Below are positions 15,429-24,683 of a stretch of 64,000 nt of DNA, piece by piece; within the stretch, counting starts at the first letter, position 1, and every line of letters starts with the position of its first letter. The stretch is taken from positions 62,001-126,000 of the forward strand of contig NZ_JADPKR010000081.1 in NCBI RefSeq assembly GCF_023074055.1. The letters are read 5' to 3'. Origin of the DNA: Bradyrhizobium sp. 141. Its GTDB lineage: Bacteria > Pseudomonadota > Alphaproteobacteria > Rhizobiales > Xanthobacteraceae. The notes beneath the pieces are model-generated. The model was given only the letters and a program-made list of their open reading frames with translations, was not told the origin of the DNA and did no database searches. Made by a program: the position numbers and the translations under genes.

Positions 15429-16196
15429 ATGACGGCAGCTGAGACCGCGACGAACGATCGCCTCTGGCAGAAGATACGCGATGAGGCGCGGCGTGCGGTC
15501 GCATCCGATCCCGTCTTCGGCAAGTCGCTTGCCGAAGCCGTCCTCGCCCATGACGGCTTTGCGGCGGCTTTGGCCGATCTCATCGGGCGCAGGCTTGGCG
15601 GCAGCGTCGCCGAGCAAACGCGTTTCACCGCCTTTTCCCGCGACGCCTTTCGCCACTCGCCGGAATTGATCGAGGCGTCCGGGCGCGACTTGCAGGCCAT
15701 CGTGCGCAGCGATCCCGCCATCGCCGGCCTGTTGGCGCCGCTGCTGCATTTCAAGGGCTATGTCGCGCTGCAAGCCTGGCGCGTCTCGAACTGGCTCTGG
15801 CATCACGATCATCGCGATGCAGCGCTGCTGTTTCAGAACGAGGCGTCGAACGTCTTGCAGGTCAGCATTCATCCGGCGGCCAGCATCGGCTCGTCCGTCT
15901 ATCTCGACCACGCCACGGGCATCGTGATCGGCGCCAATGCCGTGATCGGCGACGAGGTCACGATCCTTCAGAATGTCAGCATCGGCCGCGGCAACGAGCT
16001 GCCGACGCGCTCGCCGCGCATCGGCCGCGGCGTCTTCATCGGCGCCGGAGCGACCATTTTGGGCGATATCCGGATCGGCGATTTCGCCAGAATCGGCGCC
16101 GACACGCTGGTGACCTCCGACGTTCCCGGTGGCTGCACCGCGGTCGGAAATCCTGCACGATTGACCAACTGCCCCGAGCCCGTTTCGGCGGCCTGA
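15429..16196 (+). CDS. cysE: Serine O-acetyltransferase
   Basis: 255 residues from ATG 15429, with GGAGG seven bases upstream. The N-terminal helical domain (~1-140) is followed by a left-handed beta-helix of hexapeptide repeats. Key segments are QVSIHPAASIGSSVYLDHAT with the catalytic DHATG histidine, VIGDEVTILQNVSIG, and IGRGVFIGAGATILGDI. It makes O-acetylserine from serine and acetyl-CoA for cysteine synthesis. It is not next to cysK. The C-terminus PEPVSAA lacks the usual terminal Ile that docks into CysK, so a cysteine-synthase complex may not form. Confidence 0.88.
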   Translation: MTAAETATNDRLWQKIRDEARRAVASDPVFGKSLAEAVLAHDGFAAALADLIGRRLGGSVAEQTRFTAFSRDAFRHSPELIEASGRDLQAIVRSDPAIAGLLAPLLHFKGYVALQAWRVSNWLWHHDHRDAALLFQNEASNVLQVSIHPAASIGSSVYLDHATGIVIGANAVIGDEVTILQNVSIGRGNELPTRSPRIGRGVFIGAGATILGDIRIGDFARIGADTLVTSDVPGGCTAVGNPARLTNCPEPVSAA

Positions 16197-16290
16197 CGAG
16201 CCGTCACCTCACGAGCAGATGCAGCGGGGCGGCCCGGTCAACACCGAAGTCATGTTCGCCGAGGTCTGCCCCCGGCGACACGTCGTTGCC

Positions 16291-16809
16291 TCAGGCGGCG
16301 CGGCGGTGGCTTTCGCCGCCATGATGGGGCGTGACCGGCTCCGAGCTGGTCTGGCCCGGTGCATCCAGCACCGCGACGTGATGTCGGTAGACCATCTCCC
16401 AGCCCTTCCATCCCGTGAACAGGAGGATGCCGACCACGATCAGGGACAGCGCCAGGCCCCACGGCTTGACCGCAGTCTCCGCGCCTTGCGCGTAACGGAG
16501 GTAGAAATTGATCAGGGCCAGCACGACCGCCGCGAGATTGCCGACCATGTGGTACCAGGCATCGTTGAGGCGGCGGATGCGGGGCTCGCTCAAGAAGTCC
16601 GTAAAGCCGGCCGCGGCCGCAACGAGCGCCATGACGATGCCGGCGCCGATCAGCCACATCGCGGCTCTGGCCCAGAAATTGTCGCCGGTTCCAATGAAGG
16701 CCAGATCGACGATGGGTGCGCCGACCAGAAATGCGACGGGGAATGGGATGATCATGGGGTGAAGCGGGTGATCGCCGATGGCGGCGGTCGTCTTGGGGTT
16801 GATGGTCAT
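16291..16809 (-). CDS. DUF2231 family membrane protein
   Basis: 172 residues from ATG 16809, with GAGGTCC upstream. The N-terminal GDHPLHPMIIPFPVAFLVGA is the hallmark DUF2231 HPLHP motif. Four transmembrane helices follow (around 18-38, 48-68, 88-106 and 122-140). The His-rich first loop suggests haem or metal coordination, known only by analogy. The C-terminal tail is soluble and His-rich (TPHHGGESHRR). It is convergent with cysE. Confidence 0.85.
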   Translation of the reverse strand: MTINPKTTAAIGDHPLHPMIIPFPVAFLVGAPIVDLAFIGTGDNFWARAAMWLIGAGIVMALVAAAAGFTDFLSEPRIRRLNDAWYHMVGNLAAVVLALINFYLRYAQGAETAVKPWGLALSLIVVGILLFTGWKGWEMVYRHHVAVLDAPGQTSSEPVTPHHGGESHRRAA

Positions 16810-16888
16810 GGCAGGACCTCGCGGGAAGTGATTTTCGGTACAATTTTCCGGAGGAGGGGTGGTTCCTCCCGGGACAGGGCTGAAACTC

Positions 16889-17022
16889 GTGCCCCGGACG
16901 CAACGCAGCGCCATCGGCGATGCGTTGCGGAGCCGGGGCCCATCTCTCCCGCACTGCCCGCGGCTTCTGGGTCCCGGTTCTGCACCGCAACGCCAAGAGG
17001 CGTTGCGGTGCAGAACCGGGAC
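16889..17022. repeat. Compound palindromic element with a perfect 24-bp hairpin
   Basis: The arms at 16971-16994 and 16999-17022 are perfect reverse complements of 24 bp around a 4-base AAGA loop (core GGTTCTGCACCGCAACGCC and complement). A second dyad lies just before it (GTGCCCCGGACGCAACGC with GCGTTGCGGAGCCGGGGC). The rest of the 566-bp gap between DUF2231 and tolQ (16810-17375) shows no gene and should contain the tolQ promoter in its last 300 bases. Confidence 0.75.
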
Positions 17023-17375
17023 ACGGGACCGGGCCTAGTCGCCACCCCTCAACCGCCTGCGCCGCCTGCCTTTACTGCAGCCTAATTCACCCCTGGTAAC
17101 CTCGCATTAACCAACGCCGGGCTCTGGTATGGATGGACAGTCGCGCCCAAAGCCCGAAGTCGGGGCCACGGTCAGGGACTCGGGTCGAGGCCCATAGTTT
17201 TGACATCTTGGCAGGGAATGCAGACGGCCGGCTTTGGACGAGCCCCTGCACCCCAGAAAGACAAGGCTTTGAGCGGGCTTGCCGGCTGCGCCGATTCTAG
17301 CGCGGCTATTGGGGAACTGGCAGCCATTTGCTGGCCGGGACATCGGGTAACGATCGCCTTGAGAGGATACTGCTT

Positions 17376-18092
<717 letters not shown>

Positions 18093-18135
18093 CGGGCGGC
18101 ATGTATAGTGTGAAGGGCAATTTGGGCACTCGATC

Positions 18136-18585
18136 ATGGCGATGAACGTTGCGAGTTCGTCCGGAGGCGGCGGGCGCCGAGGCCGGCGCAAGCCCGTCGT
18201 GGCCGAGATCAACGTCACGCCGATGGTCGACGTGATGCTGGTGCTGCTCATCATCTTCATGGTGTCGGCGCCGATGCTGACAGTCGGCGTGCCGCTCGAC
18301 CTGCCGCAGACCCAGGCCAAGAGCCTCGAAAATAACGACCAGAAGCCGATCCAGATGTCGGTCGACATCAAGGGCAAGGTCTTCATCAACGACGCCGAGA
18401 TCGCGATCAACGAACTGGTGCCCAAGCTGAAGGCGATCACGGACGCGCGCGGCGGGCTCGAGGAGCGCATCTATCTGCGCGCCGACAAGAAGGCGGATTA
18501 CGGCACGGTGGCCAAGGTGATGGGCCTGTTGTCCGGCGCCGGATTCAAGAAGCTCGCCCTCGTCACGGAAGCGGATCAGGGGTAA
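18136..18585 (+). CDS. tolR: Tol-Pal system protein TolR
   Basis: 149 residues of the ExbD/TolR family. A short cytoplasmic Gly/Arg-rich N-terminus leads to INVTPMVDVMLVLLIIFMV, where the Asp in MVDVMLVL is the essential proton-carrying residue of the single transmembrane helix (~residues 30-50). The periplasmic domain follows (VPLDLPQTQAKS; IYLRADKKADYGTVAKVMGLL). It lies 43 bases after tolQ and 3 bases before tolA. Confidence 0.95.
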   Translation: MAMNVASSSGGGGRRGRRKPVVAEINVTPMVDVMLVLLIIFMVSAPMLTVGVPLDLPQTQAKSLENNDQKPIQMSVDIKGKVFINDAEIAINELVPKLKAITDARGGLEERIYLRADKKADYGTVAKVMGLLSGAGFKKLALVTEADQG

Positions 18586-18588
18586 GCC

Positions 18589-19548
18589 GTGAAGGTGAAC
18601 GTCGACAAGACACTCGTTGCGTCGATTGCCCTCCATGTCCTCGTGCTGGGGTGGGGGCTCGTCACCTTCAGCAGCAAAGCCTATGTCGCACCGGAAGAGT
18701 CGCTCCCGGTCGACATCATCTCCACCGATCAGCTCGCCAAGATGATGGCGGGGCAGAAGACGGGGGAGAAGGACAAGCCGAAGCCGAAGGTCGAGAAGAT
18801 CGCGGAGCCCAAGCCCGAGGAAGACGCCGTCGGCAAGGTCACCGAGAAGAAAGAGCTGATCAAGACCAACTCGCAGCCGGAGCCGCCGCCGAAACCCGTC
18901 GAGAAGCCGGTCGAGAAGAAGCCCGAGCCGCCGAAGCCGGTGGCCGAGGCGAAGCCAAAGGAAGAGCCGAAGCCGCAGGAAAAGAAGCCTGATGCGGCCA
19001 AGGAAGATCCGATCGCCGAACTCCAGAAGAAGCTGGACACCAAGAAGCCGCCGCCGAAGCCGGTGGAGCAAAAGGTTGCGGCGGTGCAGCCGCAGCAGCC
19101 GCCCAAGCCCAAGGAGCGCTCCTTCGACCCCGCGCAGATTCAGCGCGACCTCGACAAGCGCGCCGCGACCCGGCACGAACTCACAGGCTCCGCTCTGAAT
19201 GCGTCGGCGGCGCTGGGATTGGCGACGGGAACTGCCGCCAACAACGTCGCGACCTGGCGTGGTGCATTCCAGGGCGCGGTCAAGCGCTGCTTCACGCCCA
19301 CCTATAACGGCCAGGATGCCGATCAGTACGAGGCCGACATCGACATTCCCATGAAGATCGATGGATCGCTCGCCTCGGAGCCGATCGTCGTCGCGGTGCG
19401 AGGACCGTCGCGGTCGATCGCGCAAGCGGTGGCGGAGAGCGCCAAGCGCGCCATCGTGCAGTGTCAGGTGTACTCGTTCATGCCGAAGCAGCAGTACGAG
19501 AGCTGGAAGCTCATTCCCATGACTTTCGGCCTGAAAGATATGTTGTGA
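18589..19548 (+). CDS. tolA: Tol-Pal system spanning protein TolA
   Basis: 319 residues with a GTG start just after the tolR stop. An N-terminal transmembrane helix (residues ~8-28) is followed by a long Pro/Lys/Glu-rich spacer (about residues 55-180) made of KPE, KPVEK and PPK runs. The C-terminal domain (~205-319) contains VKRCFTPTYNGQDADQYEAD and ends in VQCQVYSFMPKQQYESW. TolA bridges the inner membrane motor to Pal and TolB. Low-complexity composition makes the reverse strand open for long stretches, but those frames are shadows. Confidence 0.93.
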   Translation: MKVNVDKTLVASIALHVLVLGWGLVTFSSKAYVAPEESLPVDIISTDQLAKMMAGQKTGEKDKPKPKVEKIAEPKPEEDAVGKVTEKKELIKTNSQPEPPPKPVEKPVEKKPEPPKPVAEAKPKEEPKPQEKKPDAAKEDPIAELQKKLDTKKPPPKPVEQKVAAVQPQQPPKPKERSFDPAQIQRDLDKRAATRHELTGSALNASAALGLATGTAANNVATWRGAFQGAVKRCFTPTYNGQDADQYEADIDIPMKIDGSLASEPIVVAVRGPSRSIAQAVAESAKRAIVQCQVYSFMPKQQYESWKLIPMTFGLKDML

Positions 19549-19571
19549 CATCCGAACAAAAGAATTTTGCA

Positions 19572-20936
19572 ATGAATGACGTCCGATCGATGAACCGCCG
19601 CCGCTTCATGACCCTGACGGGATCGACGCTCGCGATGCTCGGGGGCGGACAGACCTTCGCGCAGGGCCAGCCGCGAATTCGTATCGATCCGACTGAGTTT
19701 CAGCCGATCCCGATCGCGATCACCAACTTCCTGCCAGGCTCGCCGTCCGACGGCGACGTCGGCAACGGTGTCACGCAGGTCATCACCAACAATCTGAAGC
19801 GCTCGGGCCTGTTCGCCCCGATCGACCAGGCCGCCTTCATCGAGCGCATCAACAACATCGACGTCGCGCCGCAATTCCAGAACTGGAAGACCATCAACGC
19901 GCAGGCGCTCGTCACCGGCCGCATGACGCGCCAGCCTGACGGCAGGCTCAAGGCCGAATTCCGCCTGTGGGACGTGGTCTCCGGCCAGCAGCTCGCCGGC
20001 CAGCAATATTTCACCTCGCCGGAATACTGGCGCCGTATCGCCCACATCATCTCCGACCAGATCTACGAGCGTATGACCGGCGAGAAGGGCTATTTCGACA
20101 GCCGCGTGGTGTTCGTGGACGAAAGCGGGCCGAAGGAGCGCCGCGTCAAGCGGCTCGCGATGATGGACCAGGACGGCGCCAATGTGCGCTATCTGACCCG
20201 CGGCTCCGACCTGGTGCTGACGCCACGCTTCTCGCCGAACTCGCAAGAGATCACCTATATGGAGTTCGGCCAGGGTGACCCGAAGGTCTATCTCTTCAAC
20301 ATCGAGACGGGCCAGCGCGAGATCGTCGGCAACTTCCCGGGCATGACCTTTGCGCCGCGCTTCTCGCCGGATGGCCAGCGCGTCATCATGAGCTTGCAGC
20401 AGGGCGGCAATTCCAACCTGTTCGTGATGGATCTGCGCTCGCGCTCGACCACGCGCCTCACCGACACGCCGGCGATCGACACGTCTCCTTCTTATTCTCC
20501 AGATGGCGCCCGGATCTGCTTCGAATCCGATCGCGGCGGCCGGTCGCAGATCTACGTGATGGCCGCGGGCGGTGGGCAGGCGCAGCGGATTTCCTTTTCC
20601 AAGGACGACACCAACGCCAGCTATTCGACGCCGGTGTGGTCGCCGAAGGGCGATTACATCGCCTTCACCAGACAAGGCGGCGGCCAGTTCTCGATCGGCG
20701 TCATGAAGCCCGATGGCAGCGGCGAGCGGCTGCTCACCTCCGGCTTCCACAACGAGGGCCCGACCTTCTCGCCGAACGGCCGCGTGCTGATGTTCTTCCG
20801 TGATCCCGGCGGTAACGGCGGGCCCTCGCTGTACAGCGTCGACATTTCGGGACGCAATGAGCTGAAGGTGCCGACACCGGGCTTTGCCTCCGACCCGGCA
20901 TGGTCGCCACTCTTGTCCTCGACAGCGGGCCAATAA
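19572..20936 (+). CDS. tolB: Tol-Pal periplasmic beta-propeller protein TolB
   Basis: 454 residues from ATG 19572; MNRRRF at 19590 is an alternative. The signal peptide has a twin-arginine look (NRRRFMTLTGSTLAMLGGG, cleavage near TFAQ-G), suggesting Tat rather than Sec export. The N-terminal domain (ITNFLPGSPSDGDVGNGV, VITNNLKRSGLF) is followed by WD40-like PD40 blades with repeated SPDGQR, SPDGAR, SPKGDYIAFTR and SPNGRVLMF motifs. It binds Pal and TolA during constriction. It follows tolA by 23 bases. Confidence 0.94.
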   Translation: MNDVRSMNRRRFMTLTGSTLAMLGGGQTFAQGQPRIRIDPTEFQPIPIAITNFLPGSPSDGDVGNGVTQVITNNLKRSGLFAPIDQAAFIERINNIDVAPQFQNWKTINAQALVTGRMTRQPDGRLKAEFRLWDVVSGQQLAGQQYFTSPEYWRRIAHIISDQIYERMTGEKGYFDSRVVFVDESGPKERRVKRLAMMDQDGANVRYLTRGSDLVLTPRFSPNSQEITYMEFGQGDPKVYLFNIETGQREIVGNFPGMTFAPRFSPDGQRVIMSLQQGGNSNLFVMDLRSRSTTRLTDTPAIDTSPSYSPDGARICFESDRGGRSQIYVMAAGGGQAQRISFSKDDTNASYSTPVWSPKGDYIAFTRQGGGQFSIGVMKPDGSGERLLTSGFHNEGPTFSPNGRVLMFFRDPGGNGGPSLYSVDISGRNELKVPTPGFASDPAWSPLLSSTAGQ

Positions 20937-20992
20937 ATCACCCGTTCAGACCCGCGATGTTGTCGAAAAAGCGCGCGGATTTTTTCGGGTTT

Positions 20993-21019
20993 GGTGAGGA
21001 AAGCAAGCTTTCCTTCACC
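20993..21019 (+). terminator. Hairpin downstream of tolB
   Basis: GGTGAGGAAAGC (20993-21004) pairs with GCTTTCCTTCACC (21007-21019), with one bulged T. There is no T tract after it. It could mark the 3' end of the tolQRAB transcript or protect it before the GGDEF/EAL gene, whose promoter would lie in the following ~150 AT-richer bases. Confidence 0.5.
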
Positions 21020-21172
21020 TTGAGCCCGGCAAGGCTTGCCTAGTTGCTTGAAATATCAGCAGAAACAGGTTCGCTATTGCCGAAAAACAACTCGACTTTA
21101 ACGATGTTCCCTCAGAAAGACTTCATCTGGGCTGGGTAAGACTACGCGCCAAACAGGACGCGTAACAAGCCA

Positions 21173-23494
21173 ATGCAACTGGCCGACCAGAAGCAGAGTG
21201 ATCGAGACGAGCTGGAGCCGATACTCTACGCCGCTCTCATCAACTCCATGGTGCAGAATTTCTGGGCGATCTTCTTCGGCTCGGCCTCCGCGGCCGTGGC
21301 CGCGGTGATGACTGCGTTGAAGACGGGCGACGTCTGGCTGTGGCCACTCGCGTTCCTTCTGATTGCGATCGGCACCGCGCGTGCATTCCAGATGCGCGGA
21401 TACGAGAACCGCACCCGGCCGCTGTCATTCGAAGAGGCCAAGCACCTGGAGCCGCGTTACTGGATCGGCGCGCTGAGCTACGCGGCGGTGCTCGGCGTGT
21501 GGGCCTTCGTCGTCATCTACAACAACAACGATCCGGTCGCCGACATGCTCTGTGTCGCCATCGGCATCGGCTACACCGCGGGCGGCGCCGCCCGCAATTA
21601 CGGACAGCCCCGGGTGATCCAGTGGCACGTTGCGCTGGCCTGCGGTCCGATGTCGCTCGCCCTGCTTCTGCACGGCGGATTCTACCACATCGGTCTTGCC
21701 ATCCTGCTCGTGTTCTTCTTCATCGGGCTCAAGAACATCAACCTCAGCCTGCACGCGATCTTCGTCAAGGCGTTGACCTCGAGTTTCCGCGAATCCGCGC
21801 TGGCGAGCCAGTTCGACACCGCGCTCAACAACATGCCGCACGGCCTGTGCATGGTTCGCGCCGATGGCCGCCTTGCGGTGATGAACCACCGCTTCGGCGA
21901 GCTGATGGGCTTGCCCGAGGACCTCGTCAAGCGCGGCGCCACTGCCGCCGATATCGTGTCGGCCTGCGTTACTGCCGGGTCGATCTCGGCGGAGAGCGGC
22001 GACCAGATCCTGGCCGAGATCGAGCATGGGCGGGTCCGCGAGATCGTCACTGCCGATCCGGATTCCTCGCGCGGCCGTACGCTGGCCTGGACGTTCCAGC
22101 CGATGACCGGCGGCGGCACGGTGCTGCTGCTGGAAGACATCACCGAACGTACCAATGCGGAAGCCCGCATCAGCCATCTGGCCCGTTACGACGAGCTCAC
22201 GGCACTGCCCAACCGGGTCAGCTTCCACGACGAGATCGAGCGGCTGCTGAAGAATTCGCATCATTCCGAGCGGCTCTCCGCGCTGCTCTTCGTCGACCTC
22301 GACCAGTTCAAGCAGGTCAACGACACGCTCGGTCATCCCTGCGGCGACCAGCTGCTGTGTGCCGTCGCCAACCGTCTGCGCGAGATGCTGCGCCCCGAAG
22401 ATTTCGTCGCCCGCTTCGGCGGCGACGAGTTCGTCGTGTTCCAGCAGAACATCTCTTCGCCCGAGGATGCCGCCGCGCTTGCCCGCCGAATCGTCGAACG
22501 GCTGAGCGAGCGCTACCGCATCGACAATCACCTGGTCGAGATCGGCGCCAGCGTCGGCATCGCGCTGACCTCGCCGGAAGGCGCCAGCGCTGACACGCTG
22601 CTCAAGAACGCCGACATGGCGCTGTATCGCGCCAAGGCGGACGGCCGCGGCACCTTCTGCTTCTTCCGGGACGAGATGGCGGCGACCGTCGAGGCGCGCC
22701 GCATCCTCGAGCTCGATCTGCGCAAGGCGCTCGCCAACGAGGAGTTCGAGCTGTTCTATCAGCCGCTGGTCAATCTGAAGTCCGGCAAGATTACCACCTG
22801 CGAGGCGCTGCTGCGCTGGAATCATCCGGTGCGCGGCACGGTCTCGCCGGTCGACATCATTCCGGTCGCCGAGGACATGGGCCTGATCGTCGATCTCGGC
22901 CGCTGGATCCTGCGCCGGGCTTGCATGGAATGCATGAAGTGGCCGGATGGCGTCAGCGTCGCGGTCAATTTCTCGCCGCAGCAATTCCACCAGCGCGACG
23001 TGCTGAGCGAAATCCGCTACGCGCTCGAAGTGTCGGGCCTGCCGGCGCATCGGCTGGAGATCGAGATCACCGAGTCCTCGCTGCTGCGCAACACCCAGCT
23101 CACCCACGACATCCTGTCGCAATTGCACGCGCTTGGCGTGCGCATCTCGCTCGACGATTTCGGCACCGGCTATTCCAGCCTCAGCTATTTGCACAATTTC
23201 CCGATGCAGAAGGTGAAGATCGACCGCTCCTTCCTCGAAGGCATCGACACCGACCGCCCGCTAACGCTGCTGCGCGGCGTGGCGCGGCTATCCGCCGATC
23301 TCGGCATGGCCGTCGTGGTCGAGGGCATCGAGACCAACGAGCAGCTCGATCTGATCAGCGCCGACGGTACCGTCTCCGAGGCGCAAGGCTATCTGTTCAG
23401 CCGGCCGGTGCCCGCCGTGCGGATGCGCCAGCTGCTCAATGCCTCGCATGGACGGCGCGGCGAAGGCCAGCTTCAGGTGGTCGGTTTCGCATAA
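21173..23494 (+). CDS. Membrane GGDEF/EAL c-di-GMP signalling protein
   Basis: 773 residues. The N-terminal ~190 residues hold several transmembrane helices (for example FLLIAIGTARAF, LSYAAVLGVWAFVVIY and LAILLVFFFIGL). A PAS-like domain follows (~215-330), beginning QFDTALNNMPHGLCMV. The GGDEF domain has an intact RFGGDEF motif (416-420) and the EAL domain an intact EALLRW motif (544 onward) with DDFGTGYSSL and KIDRSF. Both synthesis and breakdown of c-di-GMP are therefore possible. It sits between tolB and pal, the usual place of no gene, followed by an acyltransferase gene. Confidence 0.92.
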   Translation: MQLADQKQSDRDELEPILYAALINSMVQNFWAIFFGSASAAVAAVMTALKTGDVWLWPLAFLLIAIGTARAFQMRGYENRTRPLSFEEAKHLEPRYWIGALSYAAVLGVWAFVVIYNNNDPVADMLCVAIGIGYTAGGAARNYGQPRVIQWHVALACGPMSLALLLHGGFYHIGLAILLVFFFIGLKNINLSLHAIFVKALTSSFRESALASQFDTALNNMPHGLCMVRADGRLAVMNHRFGELMGLPEDLVKRGATAADIVSACVTAGSISAESGDQILAEIEHGRVREIVTADPDSSRGRTLAWTFQPMTGGGTVLLLEDITERTNAEARISHLARYDELTALPNRVSFHDEIERLLKNSHHSERLSALLFVDLDQFKQVNDTLGHPCGDQLLCAVANRLREMLRPEDFVARFGGDEFVVFQQNISSPEDAAALARRIVERLSERYRIDNHLVEIGASVGIALTSPEGASADTLLKNADMALYRAKADGRGTFCFFRDEMAATVEARRILELDLRKALANEEFELFYQPLVNLKSGKITTCEALLRWNHPVRGTVSPVDIIPVAEDMGLIVDLGRWILRRACMECMKWPDGVSVAVNFSPQQFHQRDVLSEIRYALEVSGLPAHRLEIEITESSLLRNTQLTHDILSQLHALGVRISLDDFGTGYSSLSYLHNFPMQKVKIDRSFLEGIDTDRPLTLLRGVARLSADLGMAVVVEGIETNEQLDLISADGTVSEAQGYLFSRPVPAVRMRQLLNASHGRRGEGQLQVVGFA

Positions 23495-23537
23495 GTCCAT
23501 TTCCCGAAACGTCCCATCATTTCAGAATGTTGCAGGG

Positions 23538-23557
23538 TCACCGTAGTGCTACGGTGA
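23538..23557. promoter_or_regulatory. 20-bp palindrome upstream of the acyltransferase gene
   Basis: TCACCGTAGTGCTACGGTGA has perfect 9-bp arms with a 2-base centre. It lies 44 bases after the GGDEF/EAL stop and 130 bases before the next gene. It could be an operator or, as RNA, a terminator hairpin; there is no T tract. It does not match the lux-box consensus. Confidence 0.45.
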
Positions 23558-23686
23558 TTAACCCTAACCGTTCGATTGCTTTGCATACTTGTTAAGGAGG
23601 TGTTAATAAATCATCGCGCCCGCGCAAGTTGTCTTGCTGGAATTGGCTTTGGATGCCGCAGGCGTGAGTGTGGGTAAGGAGTTGGA

Positions 23687-24412
23687 ATGCAGTCCTCAGC
23701 CAGATCTGTCATTTCGGCTGTTGGACGGGGAGCGGAGCTTCTGACCGACGTCGATTATCATCTTGCGGAAACCGTCGCGGAGAAGGAGGAGATCTACAAT
23801 CTCCGCTACCGCGCCTATCTGCGGGAAGGCGCCGTCAAGCCCTCGGGCGATGCACGGGTTACCGACCGCTACGACGAGTTGCCGAACGCGTGGACCTTCG
23901 GCGTCTATCTCCATGGCGAACTCTGCAGCTCGGTGCGCATCAGTGTGCTGACGTCGGAATGGCAGGAATCCACCTCGGCCGATGTCTTCCCGGACATCCT
24001 GGTGCCGCGGCTCGATCGCGGCGAGGTCATGATCGACCCGACCCGCTTCGTCGCCGATCCCGACCAGGTCAAGCGGGTTCCGGAATTGCCCTATCTGACG
24101 ACCCGTCTCGCCTACATGGCCTGCGAGCATTTCAATGCCGATCTCGGCCTCGCCATCGTGCGTCCCGAGCATCAGGCCTTCTACCGGCGGGTGTTCCTGC
24201 ACGAGACCATCGCCGAGCCGCGGCTGGTTCCGGGCCTCACCAAGCCGTTCGGATTGATGGCGGCGGACTTCCCGACCTTCCGCAAGAAGGTGTTCGAGCG
24301 CTATCCGATCATGCGGTCGACCGCCTTCGAACGGCGCATGTTGTTCGGGCGTGGTGGCCAGCGTCAGGTGCCGCAGCGGCCGGTGCTCGTGGCGGACGCC
24401 GCGCACGCCTGA
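23687..24412 (+). CDS. FeeM/LuxI-superfamily N-acyl transferase
   Basis: 241 residues with RBS AAGGAGTTGGA. The core resembles the GNAT-fold acyl-homoserine-lactone / N-acyl amino acid synthases: IYNLRYRAYLREGAVKP (the arginine-rich first motif), DRYDELPNAWTFGVYLHGEL, SSVRISVL, MIDPTRFVAD, and a late AIVRPEHQAFYRRVF. FeeM-type enzymes join acyl chains from acyl carrier protein to an amino acid. LuxI enzymes use S-adenosylmethionine. The sequence does not decide between them. No LuxR regulator is nearby. Its place between a c-di-GMP enzyme and pal hints at an envelope or surface-lipid signal, which is inference. Confidence 0.72.
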   Translation: MQSSARSVISAVGRGAELLTDVDYHLAETVAEKEEIYNLRYRAYLREGAVKPSGDARVTDRYDELPNAWTFGVYLHGELCSSVRISVLTSEWQESTSADVFPDILVPRLDRGEVMIDPTRFVADPDQVKRVPELPYLTTRLAYMACEHFNADLGLAIVRPEHQAFYRRVFLHETIAEPRLVPGLTKPFGLMAADFPTFRKKVFERYPIMRSTAFERRMLFGRGGQRQVPQRPVLVADAAHA

Positions 24413-24596
24413 TTCCTAAAGCCGCGTCACGGGCCGCGTCCCTCGCCCGCCTCAGCCTTTTCGGCCTAAAACTCCAGCAAAAACGGCACTTCTGCCGGTT
24501 GGCGCGGCTTGCCTTCACCCTTGCGCCACATTTACAACCCATTAACCATGACGGGTGCTTTTCGCTGGTTGGGGGCATTTGATCGGCTGAGGCAAG

Positions 24597-24618
24597 GTTC
24601 CGTCAAGGTTGACGGAAC
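24597..24618. promoter_or_regulatory. 22-bp palindrome upstream of pal
   Basis: GTTCCGTCAA (24597-24606) and TTGACGGAAC (24609-24618) are perfect complements around GG. It lies 66 bases before the pal start, in a stretch that is AT-richer than the genes. It may be an operator at the pal promoter or the terminator of the acyltransferase transcript. Confidence 0.5.
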
Positions 24619-24683
24619 GTTCGCTTAACCAACCCCCTGTAGACCGGACAGCAGTGGACTAACGTGAGCGTGGAGGCTCCGGA

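Noticed and set aside
21425..23194. A 589-residue minus-strand frame opposite the GGDEF/EAL gene
   Set aside because: Repetitive RRD and QLVE-rich composition and full overlap with a gene that has intact GGDEF and EAL motifs mark it as a shadow.
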